From Cryptomeria japonica (taxonomy: Eukaryota > Streptophyta > Pinopsida > Cupressales > Cupressaceae), in the NCBI RefSeq assembly GCF_030272615.1, contig NC_081413.1, positions 606,176,709-606,240,708 of the forward strand: a stretch of 64,000 nucleotides of DNA, in the 5' to 3' direction. Position 1 is the stretch's first letter. Each line of letters opens with the position of its first letter. This document shows, one piece after another, positions 23,601 to 35,536 of the stretch. A program made the translations under genes and the position numbers. The notes under the pieces are model-generated. The model was given only the letters and a program-made list of their open reading frames with translations, was not told where the DNA came from and did no database searches.

Positions 23601-26600
23601 GTATGCTTATAAATGTCATTCCTGAGGAAAAGGTGGGGTCTCATTTTTGTTTAAGGTGGACAATCGAGACAGTCTGGTTCAAAGAGTAATCTTCTGTTTG
23701 ATTTGCCATAATTTCCCAAAGTTTTACCGTTAAGAATCATAATTTGCATTATCTAGTTAAACCTACAAGCTATCACATTAAACTTGAAAAATTGAGTGAG
23801 ATGGATGAGCAAGGTTTAATTGACAGTAGGATCAGATCAGCTCCTAAGCATTCAGTTGGTTGACACCATTGCCATTTCTATATTCTCTTGTAAAATCAAC
23901 CTGATTGTAGGACTTTCTTTGATTTAGGTGTATCCTTTATGCTTGATAGCTCCTGACATTAAATATACTGTTTTTGAGAAAGATATGATGAATACATCAA
24001 ATACATTGCATCCTATATCATTTTGACGATTTACATTCATGTAAAAAAATTTGATGAGCCAGGTTGTAGATGGAAAGCTTTCGCAAAATTGCTATCTAAT
24101 GGCACTTGACTCCTGCTACAAACGACTTTGTAACAAGTGAGTTTCTGGATTCTCAGTTACACATGCTGAAGTTACATGTTTATGTTCAAATTAAGGACAT
24201 ATGGTCTGGAAGTACATACGTGGGAGCTAAATGTACTATTCGTTGTTTTCCAGGTTTGAAAAGGAGGAAAAAAGGCAGTTTTCTCTTTTAGATGCAGATT
24301 ATGTTGCATTTCACTCTCCATACAATAAGGTATCTGTGTTAAGAGAAGATCTTGCCCTTCCAACCATACCAGAACCCATTTAAGTGTTTTATTTCTTATA
24401 TATTATTATATTGTAATGCAATCACCAAATGTTTACTGTATTAGATTGTTTTGATTTGGTGCAGCTTGTGCAAAAGAGCTTTGGTCGACTATTTTTCAAT
24501 GATTTTTCCAGACATGCCAGGTATGTGCTTAAAATGAAAAGATTTGAATATGGTCATTAGTGAGTTCCCATATAACGGTTGAATACAGTGGATGGCTGTA
24601 AAGCTTGTTCTTAAATGAGGGTTAAAATTTCACTAGTTATTTTGGCGAATCTTTGATCTCTTGACATACTCTTGCAGTTTCATTTTTTGAGAGAGTTGTG
24701 ATTTATGGTCCTATAATTATCTACATTTCATGTGAAATTTCAAAGCATTTATAGAAAATTTTAATGTGCAGAATATTGTCATTAACATTTGTTCCCATGT
24801 CATCTTTATCTTAATTATGTCCAATTGAAATTTGAAGAGGTTGAATACAGCAAATAGTGCTAAAGTTTGTTTGAAAATTTAGGGCAGAATTTCACTAGTT
24901 TTCTTGGCAAAGTGACAAACATCGTTGTGAGTTATTCTTATTTCCGTAGAGTCTCCTGACAATGGGACGGGGAGACCAACGGCCTAAGTTTGAGGACAGC
25001 GCGGGGATGGCAGCACCAGAGTGGTGGGCTGGTGGTGCAAACACATATATAACTTGAAAATTTAGTTATAAAAAGATTTGTAAGGGATAAGTAAAAGAAT
25101 TACAAATGAAACTTTGGCGTACTAAGTAAAAGTTAACAATAAATACATTAAACATTAATAGTGGCGGGCAGAAGTTTGGGAGCAAATGCCCTAGTAAGTA
25201 GTACCCCTCACAGGGGTTTGGGGGCAAACTGCAAAGCCCCTAGAGGGATCGAGGGGGAAAGCTCCCACCACCAAGCACAATTTAAGGCCTTCAAAACCTC
25301 ACAAGCCTTCATGGTGGATGTCATTTTCACAATTCTATCACTTATTTTTTGCAACACCATATCCTTACTATTCTAAATTTCTAACACTAATGAGTGATTT
25401 AAAATGAGGCTTAGAAGTTAGATGCCTATTTATAAGTATATTGTGAGTGCTTCAGGTTTGGGTGGAGCCCATAGACCATTAGGGTTAGGGTTTGCGATAT
25501 GTAAATCGAAAACACTTTTTAATTTTTTTAAAATATTGAATTTTTATTTTATTGCCATGGGGGGTGCTTGGAAATCCCTAGGACAGATGGGAGACTCCTT
25601 GGAGTCCCTTTGATGTCTTGGGGATGCCTTGGAGTCCCCAAGCCGTCCCCAAACTAGGAGGTGTCCTAAAAATGTCTCAACCTTGAGCAATGGTGGTGGG
25701 ATGGTGGGGGGATGTCTTCTCCAAGTCCCCACGTCCCAGAGACACTCCCATCTTGAAAATGTGGGGATTTTTTGGGGGGGGGAACCACGTCCCCATGGAA
25801 CAATGGATTTATTGTGCTATACTTTTCCATACATTTTTTGTGTTGCTTGAACCAATTTAAGAAAGTGTTGCTATAAATCTGTGTTTCTGCTTTCACTTTG
25901 ATTGTGTGGCTTCTGAAGATCTATGGTTTCTTTTTCTTCGGTGTTCTTCCACATTTTGAGTGCAAAACTGAATCAAGGAAATTCCAAAGGTTCCCTTGTT
26001 TTCTAGGCCTTTTTTTGGAATTAGGGTATAACAATTCTGAAACAAATTTTAAAACAAATAAAGATGGAAAAGTAGCAAAATATGAAAATACCAAAAGTTG
26101 GGTGAAATGTAATGTGTATGGATTTGCAGTTGCACATATGTGTACGTATAGGCATACAGTATAGCCTAACCTTACACATCCATAGTACATAAGCATGCAT
26201 ATGGACACAGACATGCATAAGTGTCCTGGCATGAAAGGATCATAAGGTCCGAGTATCTGGTCAATTACTGGATCAACATGCTTAAGTTCGAGTGTCATTT
26301 TGTGGCTCCCTTTTTCTAGTGTTTTGAAAATTTAACTTAAAAGAGCAGGCGTCTAAGCAATAAGGGAGTTTATACACTCCAAACAGGTGTTGTAAGGTGA
26401 TCACTTCATTCAATATTTATTAATAGTTGCTTGGAAGTTCATTTTGTGCTTGCTGCACGTGTCATGGATGTAGACACCTTAAATCAAACTTGTGCGTTAA
26501 AAGCTAATCATCATCCCATGAATTATTTTACTGGGCTGATTTTCGTGGTCTGTTCCATCAATTAAGAGATGCAGCCAACGTGCTTGTAGGCTTGTAGCTA

Positions 26601-29257
26601 TAAGCAGTTCCATATCAACAACTTAGGAAAGTAAGAAAGCACGGTGAAACAATTTAGGGTGTTTTATTGTTAAATCTTTCTTCTGGGCTGTCTCCAGCAC
26701 AATCCTGTACGCTTGGATTTTTTTTGTAGAGTATATGGTGTAGCTCTAATGGGTCTATTTTGAGATATGAAAAACTGCTCCTCTTTATTTGAGCAACAAG
26801 GTTTCTTTTATATCAACATGATACATCCATTGTACATTTCCATCTCGGTTGTCTTTCTGGATTAGAGTAAATTGGGGACAATATCCAATAGAACAAAGTT
26901 GTCTAGTGTGATATCTATCGGTTGGGTTGTAACAAAGATGTTTGGTGAGGGTTTATGATCTCTATTTTTTGGAAACCAACAAAGTAAATTAATTTGTTTT
27001 ATCTATTTTCAGTTCTGTTGGGAGGGATGTACAAGAGAAACTAGAACCCTATGCTAGCTTGTCTGAAGAAGAGAGCTACAATAGCCGTGAACTTGAAAAG
27101 GTTTGTTTCTGGCACATTTTCTCTATGGTTGTTTTCTATGTGGAAGAATTATATGGTTTTTTCTAATTTTTAAGAATTTATCTTTGAAATCTTCTGCAAG
27201 TTTCCTGCTCTCATCAGTTGGCTTGATCATCTGGAGTATTTTCAGGTTTCTCAGCAGGTTGCAAAGCCAATGTATGATTCAAAAGTCCAACCATCAACCT
27301 TCTTACCAAAGTTGGTGGGCAACATGTATACGGCATCTCTTTATGCAGCATTTGCCTCCATTATACATAACAAGCATAAGTCACTGGTAATCTGATTCAT
27401 TTTTAAAAAAATTCCTATCAAATCACACATGTTAATAATCAAAAGGATCTTACCTTTGTATCCTCTGAAGCATAATGACAGTTTTTTACTGTTGCAGGAA
27501 GGTCAAAGGGTGTTAATGTTCTCTTATGGAAGTGGTCTTGCTTCAACAATGTTCTCTCTTAAAATTCGGGAAGGTCAGCACCCTTTTACTATTGCAAACA
27601 TTGCAAAAGTTATGGATCTCCAAAGCAAGCTTGATTCCCGACATGAGGTATGTTTTTTCATCTTTCCTAGACATCTTTCAAATGACTATAATGTTAATTA
27701 GCCTAACTGGAAGCCATTGAAGATAGGGATGCTTTTAGGCCATTATATGTGAATAAAATTAAAAAGTTCACTTACAGATTCATTGAACTTCTATTATTTG
27801 GTGGTATTTACCTTCCTCATATCTAGCAACTGGATACTTAAAGAACCTACAAGGAAAACCATTTTAATGCTACAGCTATTTCATATAAGGAAATAGAAAA
27901 ATGAAACATCACGATGGATTGTTGTTTCATGTCTTTCTGGGACATCAATGGTAATGTGACAAGAAATCACACGAATAATTAGAATATGCATAGAAAATTT
28001 TAAAATTATGATACAGTTTCAGACAAAGAAAGACACGACAAAAAGAAAATTGGAGTCAAATAATATAAATGAAATAACAATGGACCAGATTATGCTAATA
28101 ATTATCTAGGATGAGTGATAATATAGACACTATATTTCCTGGCAAAGCCCTTTAAAAACTAGGAATTTAGTTGGAAATTTTGAATGAATAGAAGTGTTGT
28201 AGGTCATACTAAAGTACAGCGAACTGTTTTCAGAGAAGCACGATATAGAGAATTCTCCAATTCCGAAATACACGTAAACACAAAAGATGTAAGTGATATC
28301 TTGAAGTAATGTCAACTATATAACCCTGCTTCTAGGCACTGAAGTATCCTTTAATTTTTAAAATATACATGAAAAATTTAGAAATATGATACAGTTTCAG
28401 ACATAGAAAGATGTGGAAAGAAAGAAAATTGAGTAAAACAAAATAATAATGGACCGGATTATGCTAATAATTATCTAGGATTTGTGATAATATAGAGTAT
28501 TGACACTATATTCCCTTTGAAAATTAGGAATATAGTTTGAACTCTGACAGGATAGGTCATAGAAGTGCTGTAGTTCATACCAAATACCGGAATCTGGTTT
28601 TATAGAAAAACATTCAGAAATGACACGAAGGAAAGATTAAGAACACTTACAATATTATTATTAATACAAATGTTTTGTACAAGAAATATTCCTCTATTTT
28701 CATCTACCTCTTATACAATAATCAATATTCCTCTGTTTTTAATATTCATCTAGTCACATGCATATCATTGTGGAAGATGGAACAGTTAGTACTCCATGGT
28801 TTGAGCGCTTATCTTTATGCACTAAAATTTCTTTAGCATTCGAGGCAAGCAGTTTTTATTGTTATTTTTTGTATTTAGTATATTGTTTTTATTAATATAG
28901 TTTTCATGAGATTAGTTTTTAATATATATATATATTTTGGATTGAATATATAATTTTTATTAATTAATTTAGTCTGGATGAGATTAGTTAGGTATGTAGT
29001 GTTTACTAAATGTGTGCGTCTTTGGATGGTTTATCTAGTTTTTCCCTGAAGATTTTGTGGAGAACCTGAAGCTGATGGAGACTCGATACGGAGCGAAGGA
29101 CTTCGTTTCTCATTCTCAACATAAATTTTTAAGGCCTGGGACCTTTTATTTGACCAAAGTGGATTCAATGTACCGGCGATTCTATGCTCAAAAGTTAATT
29201 AACACCAACGACAACTGTGAGAAGGAAAAGATTGCGAATGGTACTGTCCACGGTTAA
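17635..29257 (+). CDS. HMGS: hydroxymethylglutaryl-CoA synthase (HMGS), 12 exons, complete
   Basis: The enzyme condenses acetyl-CoA with acetoacetyl-CoA to HMG-CoA, the second step of the cytosolic mevalonate pathway to sterols and other isoprenoids. Exons: 17635-17706, 19077-19183, 21027-21159, 21780-21923, 22500-22658, 24063-24136, 24254-24329, 24465-24520, 27013-27100, 27246-27386, 27498-27647 and 29039-29257. All introns are GT-AG and all phases join, giving 1419 bases and 472 residues, normal for plant HMGS. The start is firm: an in-frame TAG stands nine bases before the ATG. Expected catalytic residues are present: Glu86 ([10 protein letters not shown]), Cys120 (STNACYGG, the acylated cysteine) and His250 (VAFHSPYNK). 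Arg160, His191 (THMGHAYDF) and Ser362 (SYGSG) match residues known to matter in the Brassica enzyme. No plastid transit peptide is visible. Introns range from 111 to 2492 bases. Nothing suggests a pseudogene. Confidence 0.97.
18229..18570. repeat. tandem duplication in HMGS intron 1, about 170-bp period
   Basis: Two adjacent copies share CTTTGCTAC(G/A)TGCATTGCAGTA at the start and GAGAATCAAAGCTTGCATGGTCTTTGA / GAGAACCAAAGCTGGCGTTGTCTTTGA near the end, each closing with GAAGATTCTTTTG. Both lie inside intron 1 (17707-19076) and do not touch splice sites. Confidence 0.75.
24578..24920. repeat. direct repeat in HMGS intron 8
   Basis: Two segments (about 24578-24660 and 24838-24920) share GGTTGAATACAG, TAAAG(C)TTGTT and AATTTCACTAGTT in the same order, about 260 bases apart. 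They lie in the largest intron, before the GC-rich insertion. Confidence 0.55.
24950..25880. mobile_element. GC-rich repeat insertion in HMGS intron 8 (unclassified transposable element fragment)
   Basis: The base composition changes sharply from AT-rich intron to a stretch full of GGGGAC/GTCCCC words (CCCCAAGTCC-like units at 25570-25800, a run of nine G at about 25774). The left edge is near GAGTCTCCTGACAATGGGAC and the right near CCACGTCCCCATGGAAC. No transposase is seen. Such GGGGAC-rich repeats look like a non-autonomous element, but clear terminal repeats or target duplications were not found. Confidence 0.45.
27990..28620. repeat. tandem duplication in HMGS intron 11, about 370-bp period
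   Basis: The copies share AT(G)ATACAGTTTCAGACA, AATGGACC(A/G)GATTATGC and TAATAATTATCTAGGAT, followed by ATAATATAGA and CACTATAT in the same order at about 28010-28250 and 28385-28615. Confidence 0.75.
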
Positions 29258-29385
29258 TTGTAATACATTTAAGGCTGAGGTAGTCTTGTTGGGCTTACAT
29301 AAAATATAGAAGAGATGCTGACCAACGTTTTCCATTGTAAATCATCGTTCCTGAGCCTTTCCCTCTGTCTATTATTTATTTGCAA

Positions 29386-29391
29386 AATAAA
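29386..29391 (+). terminator. polyadenylation signal AATAAA of the HMGS gene
   Basis: A canonical AATAAA lies 129 bases after the stop codon, followed by a T-rich stretch at about 29410. It is the only perfect signal in the first 200 bases after the coding region. Confidence 0.6.
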
Positions 29392-29559
29392 CATGGCAAT
29401 GCTGTTAGAATTTTTTTTTTTGAATAATATTCACCTTCCTGGTTTTAAATTTTAAGAATGGAAGGAGCATTAAGAGAAAATGCTGTATCAAGCTTGGCCA
29501 TTGCCAAACTACAACAGTGAGTAGTCCATTGTAGGTTTCTATGGCTACTCGGTTGATCT

Positions 29560-29725
29560 AGTTCAATGTATTTTTCTTTCGGCCATCTGTTTTCTACTTT
29601 CATTCAATATAAAAAAGGCTTGACCATTGCCCTGGTATTTTTCTTTCAGCTATCTGTTGTAGCTGTTGTTCTTTGTAATTCTACTTTAATTCAATATAAA
29701 AAGGCTTGGCCATTGCCCTGGTTAA
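29560..29725. repeat. two-copy tandem repeat downstream of HMGS
   Basis: Two adjacent units of about 75-85 bp both run from TATTTTTCTTTC(G/A)GC through TTCAATATAAAAA to GGCTTG(A/G)CCATTGCCCTGG. A partial third phrase, AAGCTTGGCCATTGCC, occurs at about 29490. Confidence 0.8.
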
Positions 29726-29799
29726 CTTTTGCCTGTTCTTAAAGATAGTGGCATGTTGCCCATTAAATTTTAATATGTTAAAAATAAATGAAACATGAT

Positions 29800-30663
29800 G
29801 AATATATAACCCAATCTCAAATATATCTTATATCGTTTAGCCAAAAAAATGGTTACAGTTGGCAGCTGTGATGAACAAAAACGTACTTTTCAGTTTGTCT
29901 CTGGAGTTTTATTTCTCTATAAATTTTGAAGCCCATAAAATTTTTGGCAATATTTTTTGACAATCCTTAAAAATTTATTTTAAAGTATTTTGTAATATGG
30001 TTATAGTCATTGATATAATTAATATAAAGGATGTATGATAAATTAGAAGTTGTGATGTGATGTGGGTTCAGCTGACATGAATATTAAATTGTAATTAAGA
30101 AAAAATCTGATGTAAAATCTTTCACCTGTTACTGAATGAAGATAATGTAAATCATGTTTATTTCATATTAATAATGGTTTGTAATTTGTTGTTGCTTCCG
30201 CATTCAACGTATAGGTTCAATTTCAGATATCTATATTTTCATCTCATTTTCTATCATTTAGACTTTGAAAGCGAGAAGATGAGACTTTCCACTGGGAATA
30301 TATAACCCATTCTTAAATATTTTTTTTTCTTGTTTAGCCAAAAAGCATGGTTATAGTTGGCGATATTATTTGACAAGCCTTAAAAACTTATTTTAAGCTA
30401 TTTTGTAATATCGGTATAGTCATTGATATAATTAATATAAAGTATGTATGATAATTTAAAAGTTGTAGATGTAATTTGGTTTCAACTGACATCAATATTA
30501 AATTGTAATTAAAAAACAAATCTGATGTAAAATCTTTCACCTATTATTAAATGAAGATAATGTAAATCATCTTTACATTAGAACAATGTCTCGTATTTTG
30601 TTGTTGGTTCCACATTCAATGTATAGGTTCAATTTCAAATATCTATTTTTTCATCTCATTATG
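29800..30663. repeat. diverged tandem duplication downstream of HMGS, about 410-500-bp period
   Basis: Copies at 29801-30255 and 30297-30663 share AATATATAACCCA, AAGTAGTT-type TTAAAAA blocks, TAGTCATTGATATAATTAATATAAAG, TTAAATTGTAATTAA and TGTATAGGTTCAATTTCA in the same order. The first copy has about 80 extra bases (around 29868-29950). Non-coding. Confidence 0.85.
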
Positions 30664-30949
30664 CTAAAGGTGTTCTTTATTTGAGATGGACAACCTCTTT
30701 CTTCGAATGGACGATTGGAAGGTGTTAAAAGCACTACAAGACGAAATCTCAATCGTCCATCTTTTCATTGGTTGTCTTCTCACTTTTAGTTGTCTTTCTC
30801 GATTTTCACGTATCTGTTACCCCCACCCATTTTTTCAAAATTGCTTGTTTATATTAATAGGCGGGTTTTCGTTTTCTTTCTATCACTCATGTTCTATCGG
30901 GAAAACCTTGGCATATCAGAATCATATTTTAGAGTTCTCAAGTTCCATT

Positions 30950-31778
30950 TCCACTCGATGTCACGATCCTAAAGGAAGAGCTGATGTTTATCGAGCGACA
31001 ACCAATGGACCTTGTGGCTTCCACTTTTAGTTTCTTCTCGACACTTGATACTCTCTTGAAGGCCAATGTCAGAGTATCGAAAGCTTTCAATTTCCTTTCT
31101 GTCAGTTTTAAAGCTGGCGGTAGCTATGCGACGCACAATTTTCACGGAATGAATCAAAAGGAGATTTGCTAGTACCATCATTAATGACAGGTTAAACGGT
31201 TAAGGACATGTAAAGGTGGTGGCGTGAGCTGTAATTTTTTGATATTATCACCTTTTTGTAGGGAAATTTAATGCACCACCCTTAGGAACTGATCAAGTGA
31301 CGCATGCCATCATTGAGTTTTCTTTACCAAAATGGTTTTGCCTCATAATAACCAGTTGTTGGGCGTTAATCTTGACCTCAATTGGCCGGAAAGTGAATAG
31401 GGGAATATTATTCAAGGGTTGCATGCTCTTGCGTGGAAACAACAATATGATTTTTCAGAGTATAGAAAGGTTATCGTCTTATTGGGAAAGATTGCCAAGC
31501 AAGCCGAAAATCACAAAGAGCATCTCCAAGAGGAAATAATTGCAGAAAGAAATCCTAGTATCTAAGTTTTCACACAGTTAAGAAGATGGTGCTCAAAGGA
31601 TGTTGAACACATGCAGGATGACATTCTCTTTGACATGACCAATCTCGCTCAAGAGCTCGTAGAAGATAAGGATGAGTTTTTAGCAGTTCTCTGGGTGCTT
31701 ATCGAAGAGGAGACGAAGGCGGAGATAATCGACAACCAGATCATTGGTCGGAACCCGGTCTCTGATGAAGAAGTATAA
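30950..31778 (+). pseudogene. decayed coding fragment, unrecognised
   Basis: Two open stretches look like former protein sequence. 30935-31172 contains MFIERQPMDLVASTFSFFST, which continues upstream in frame. A frame ending at 31776-31778 runs through about 150 codons with two stops (about 31398 and 31563) and reads, for example, DILFDMTNLAQELVEDKDEF. Composition is far less AT-rich than the surroundings. It could be the tail of a retroelement protein or a host gene relic. I cannot assign a family. Confidence 0.4.
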
Positions 31779-32860
31779 AGTTGGTAGCTGATTATAATGC
31801 GGGATTTAGTGCTAATATTGGGACCTTCTGGTAATTTTTGTTTTATCTAAATTCATTTTTAAAGCGGTCATTTTCGAGACCGTTACTCTGGAAGGAACCG
31901 TTTCTTGAAAACGGAAAAAGGGACTTCTAGATATAAATAGATAGAAAATAGATGAGCATGAGGGGGGGAGGGGCGGAGGGAATTTTTGGAAAAGACGGAC
32001 TTTGTATTTTATTTTTTTTAAGACAAGTAGGATATGGATATGGATATGGATTGAAATTTTTTGTATTGAAAATTTGAGCAGTTTATCTCTATGACTGGAC
32101 TTTGTGCCACAGTAGATGAATTTCGTATTTTTCTTATATGAATGCATTTTGTTCAAGTTTCCATACGATGAATAATTTAAGTCTTGTTTCCCTCTAATGT
32201 TCATTGTTGTATGATATTCATCTTTGCATGAATGTTGAAAGATAGTGATTAATCGATGGTTGATTGGAAAGATTCTTTCATTTTCCTTACTGTTAATTAC
32301 TTTTGCCTTTCCTGCTTTCTGGTTAGAAGCATACCCTGGAAAAACCCTAAATTCATATCGTAAGAGGGAGTTGTACCTCTAAAAATTTAGAGGAAAGTTG
32401 CAAAACAAATGTAACTTCTCCAACTATTATTAATAGTTTGTTCCCTAACCCAGGGCTAGGAATCATATTGTCATATTTTGAAGGGAACAAAATTTGTTAA
32501 TCAACAGTATCTCAACTATTTTTCTGTTTATTTGGTTTCCACTATACCCGCATTTTGTTTGGCATAATATTATTCCCACCTTTTTATTTGTTAAGAGATT
32601 GGTGCGAAATGATAAAAAAATGAGTCATCTGATTTTGGAGCCAACTATCCAGCTGAAAAGATGGCACTCTTGTACAAAAAATGCATACATAAAAGCCATG
32701 GGATGGTATGGCATGGCATCCCCATTGACATTAGCAAAAAGGTATGGAAGTTGACATATGGGGACCGGAAAAGAGGGAGGAAAAGTGCAAACCATGTGTT
32801 TGTGATGATAGATGTGATAGTAGAGCGGGGAACAACAGATGAGTTGGGCGAGAAGAGCTA
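31779..32860. other. intergenic DNA, nothing recognised
   Basis: Only short frames are present. Features noted are a G-rich patch (about 31960-31980), GATATGGATATGGATATGGAT at about 32032 and otherwise AT-rich sequence. Confidence 0.5.
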
Positions 32861-34010
32861 GGAAAGAAGACAGGAGCAAAAATGACAAATGAGTTGGGCG
32901 CGAAGAGGCCAAGAAATAAAGATGGGAGGCAAAAGTAAAAAATGAGAAGAGAGCATATCACGTCATTTTTTAAATAGTGGTCGACTAAATAACACGTGTT
33001 TGCGTTTGATGAAACAGTGCATGACGACAAAGTGGGTTGAAGTGGAATAGGAAAGGCGACAAAATAAGAAGCAGGTGTGTATGAAACTGAGGGCATTGTC
33101 ATTTATTTTGTTGGTTTATAAGTTGTATATGGTTTAATATATTTTTAGAGTTTAAAAGGGTTCAAAGGTGCAAAAGAGAGGGTTTATTGGATTTTTTAAA
33201 ATTATGTATGAGGTTAAAATTCTTAGAGTTGGGGATGCAATTTTGTTTGCAGGGTGTGAAAACGCAGCATAAGAAAACAACAACCAAGAAAACATGATGT
33301 GGGAAAAAAAAACGACAATATAGCATAACATGTCGTGTTTGAAACAGTGGAGGACTGAAGAACATGTGATGTTTGCTGACAAATTAGGTTGGAGGGGATT
33401 ACGAAAGGTGACAAAATAGGAAAGCAGGTGTGTATGAAATTGAGAGCATTGCCATTTTTTTGTTCATTTATAAGTTGTTTAGGGTTTAATAGTGTCCAAA
33501 GGTGCAAAAGAGCAAAGGATTTTAGTGGGTTTTTTAAACATATATGGGGTTAAAATTCTCAGTTTTGGAAATGTAATTTATTTTGCAAGGTGGGAAAATG
33601 TGGTTGTCATGTTTTTTTGCTGGTATATAAGTTGTTTAAGGTTTAATAGGGTTTACAAGTGCAAAAGAGAGGAAGGTTTTTTATTGGGTTTGTTAAATTA
33701 TTTATGGGTTTAAAAACATGTGAACCATTTATATTTTTCAAAAATTTATTCACATTTGGGTATGCAATTTTTTGCAGTGTGGGAAAATGCAATGTAAGAA
33801 AACTTGGGAGAAGAAAACACAACGCGTGGGAAAGTAAAACCCAAAAGGGAGTACACAACACGTCGTGTTGTCGATTATAGTCTTGGGCAGGAGAAAGTGG
33901 AAGGGTTGAAGGGAAAAGGAAAGGCAACAAACTCGACATTAGGTGTGAACGAAATCGACACCATATCAAATATGTTTGGTGGTTTTAAAATTTTATAGGA
34001 TTTAATAGAT
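32860..34010. repeat. tandem repeat region, units of about 150-350 bp
   Basis: Phrases recur in order: GGTGTGTATGAAA(C/T)TGAG at 33073 and 33427 with a variant at 33941; TTTATAAGTTGT(A/T)T then GGTTTAATA at 33115, 33468 and 33622; and GGTGCAAAAGAG at 33165, 33499 and 33655. ACACGT/ACATGTCGTGTT blocks also recur. At the left edge ACA(A/G)ATGAGTTGGGCG(A/C)GAAGAG is doubled (about 32835 and 32885). No coding frame crosses the units. Confidence 0.75.
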
Positions 34011-34369
34011 TTTTGCGTGGAAATGAATTTGCATTGCTAAAGTAGCATGAATGTGATGACAATAATGACATAATAAATGAAATCATATCCAAGTATTATG
34101 TGAATTGTATCAACAATAGCTTACAAAGTCAGAGATGAGAATAAGCGTTTTTGCAATATGTTTACTAGCTTTAGATATCCCCATCATTTACATGTGTAAT
34201 GTTCCCTCTTCTGTATTGCCCAAAAATCACATTTGCAATCAAGTAATATTAGAATGTCAACTCACCAATGGATATCCCTCATTGGTACAGTCCAAGGTTT
34301 GAAACTTGCAATCATACTGAAACAACAAATGCAAACATATACATAGATTTATTCAGACTTTAGATAATG

Positions 34370-34570
34370 AAAACAATTTATTTTTGGTAGTATTCTTTGC
34401 ATTCCTTCCATCGATGCCTTCCTCTCTTTATATGCTCACTCCATTGTTGGAATGATGTGTCCCTTGGGAAAGAGCCTCCCTTTTGAAAGGTGACGATTTT
34501 CTTCACAACATAACCACTGCCCTTAACTACTTCATTTGCCTTAACAAACCAACTCTTAATGTATTCATTT
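34370..34570 (-). pseudogene. short minus-strand coding relic, unrecognised
   Basis: About 60 codons are open on the minus strand with protein-like content (for example KKIVTFQKGGSFPRDTSFQQ followed by WSEHIKRGRHRWKECKEYY). Stops lie on both sides. Possibly a transposase or host gene scrap; no family assigned. Confidence 0.3.
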
Positions 34571-35329
34571 TATTACTTCCCTAAAGTAATGGATTATCTT
34601 CCTTTCATTGTGTCATCCATAGTCAAGTCAATGCAAATGTAAATTCGCTTTGGGGGTCATGAGAACATGATAAGGAAACTAGCAATAAAACATAGGTGTG
34701 ATCAAGGAGTGGCAAACCTGGAGCACTTCCAAGTAGTTAGGAAATAGATATAGACATTTTTGTGCATAATAATTAGAAGTTCAAGTAGAAATAGTTTTGC
34801 ATCAATAAAGATAGTTGCATTAGGACCGACAAAAATACCCTATCAAGGAAAATGGACTTATCTATACAACTTGCCAATTTTCCTATCCACCATCTTCAAG
34901 TAAACACCTAAACAATAAGATGGAGTCTTGCCATAGTAAGAGAAAGTGATCAATTGCTATTCATACATTCATAGGAGCAGAGTCTAAAGATATCAAGTAA
35001 TGAAGCAACATATATAAAACTAAGTTTATTCCATGTATCAATGAACATTTGATTTCATGATCCGGATCTTGAGACAAAATGATATCAAACAAGTTAATCT
35101 TGTTGGTTGCCAACCTTACGTACATGAAGATCATGATATAAGCATAGATTAGATCAAATGGGTATGCTTAATGTAATAAAAAGCAACTTCATATTCTGAC
35201 ATGTCCACAAGATGGTATTTCACATATTAATCATAAAGTTCCTTCGGTCAATGTTCCAAGACAAGTATGATATCAACAATATAGCCTTGAAGGAAGTATA
35301 ATGCAGATTTGAAACGTTCCTTTAATCTA

Positions 35330-35536
35330 TCATTGAACAACAAAACAGAATATTGATAGCATTGAGCAAAGAGAATATTTGGCATACATTGTTAAGATAG
35401 AGGGATCATCATATTCGCTACAAATGTCACTCCACATTTGGTGTATATTTTGATGACTGGTATTTCTTTTGTTTTGATACTTGATGTATGTGTTGCTCAT
35501 TAGAAAATCATATGAACGGGATTGAACATCATTCAT
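35330..35536 (-). pseudogene. minus-strand coding-like scrap, unrecognised
   Basis: A 68-codon open frame (starting MNDVQSRSYDFLMSNTYI) lies at the edge of the repeat region 35430-36660. Parts of it recur in the diverged copies at about 35880 and 36440. It may belong to the same former gene as the relic at 34370-34570. Low certainty. Confidence 0.25.

Noticed and set aside
25898-26298. Frames of 88 and 125 codons in HMGS intron 8
   Set aside because: No family likeness, on both strands of AT-rich intron sequence; chance frames.
17635-29257. A biosynthetic gene cluster around HMGS
   Set aside because: No second pathway gene was found within the window; only repeats and relics flank it.
32625-33969. 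Several minus-strand frames of 70-120 codons rich in Phe, Ser and Cys
   Set aside because: They lie in the tandem repeat zone, differ from copy to copy and match nothing.
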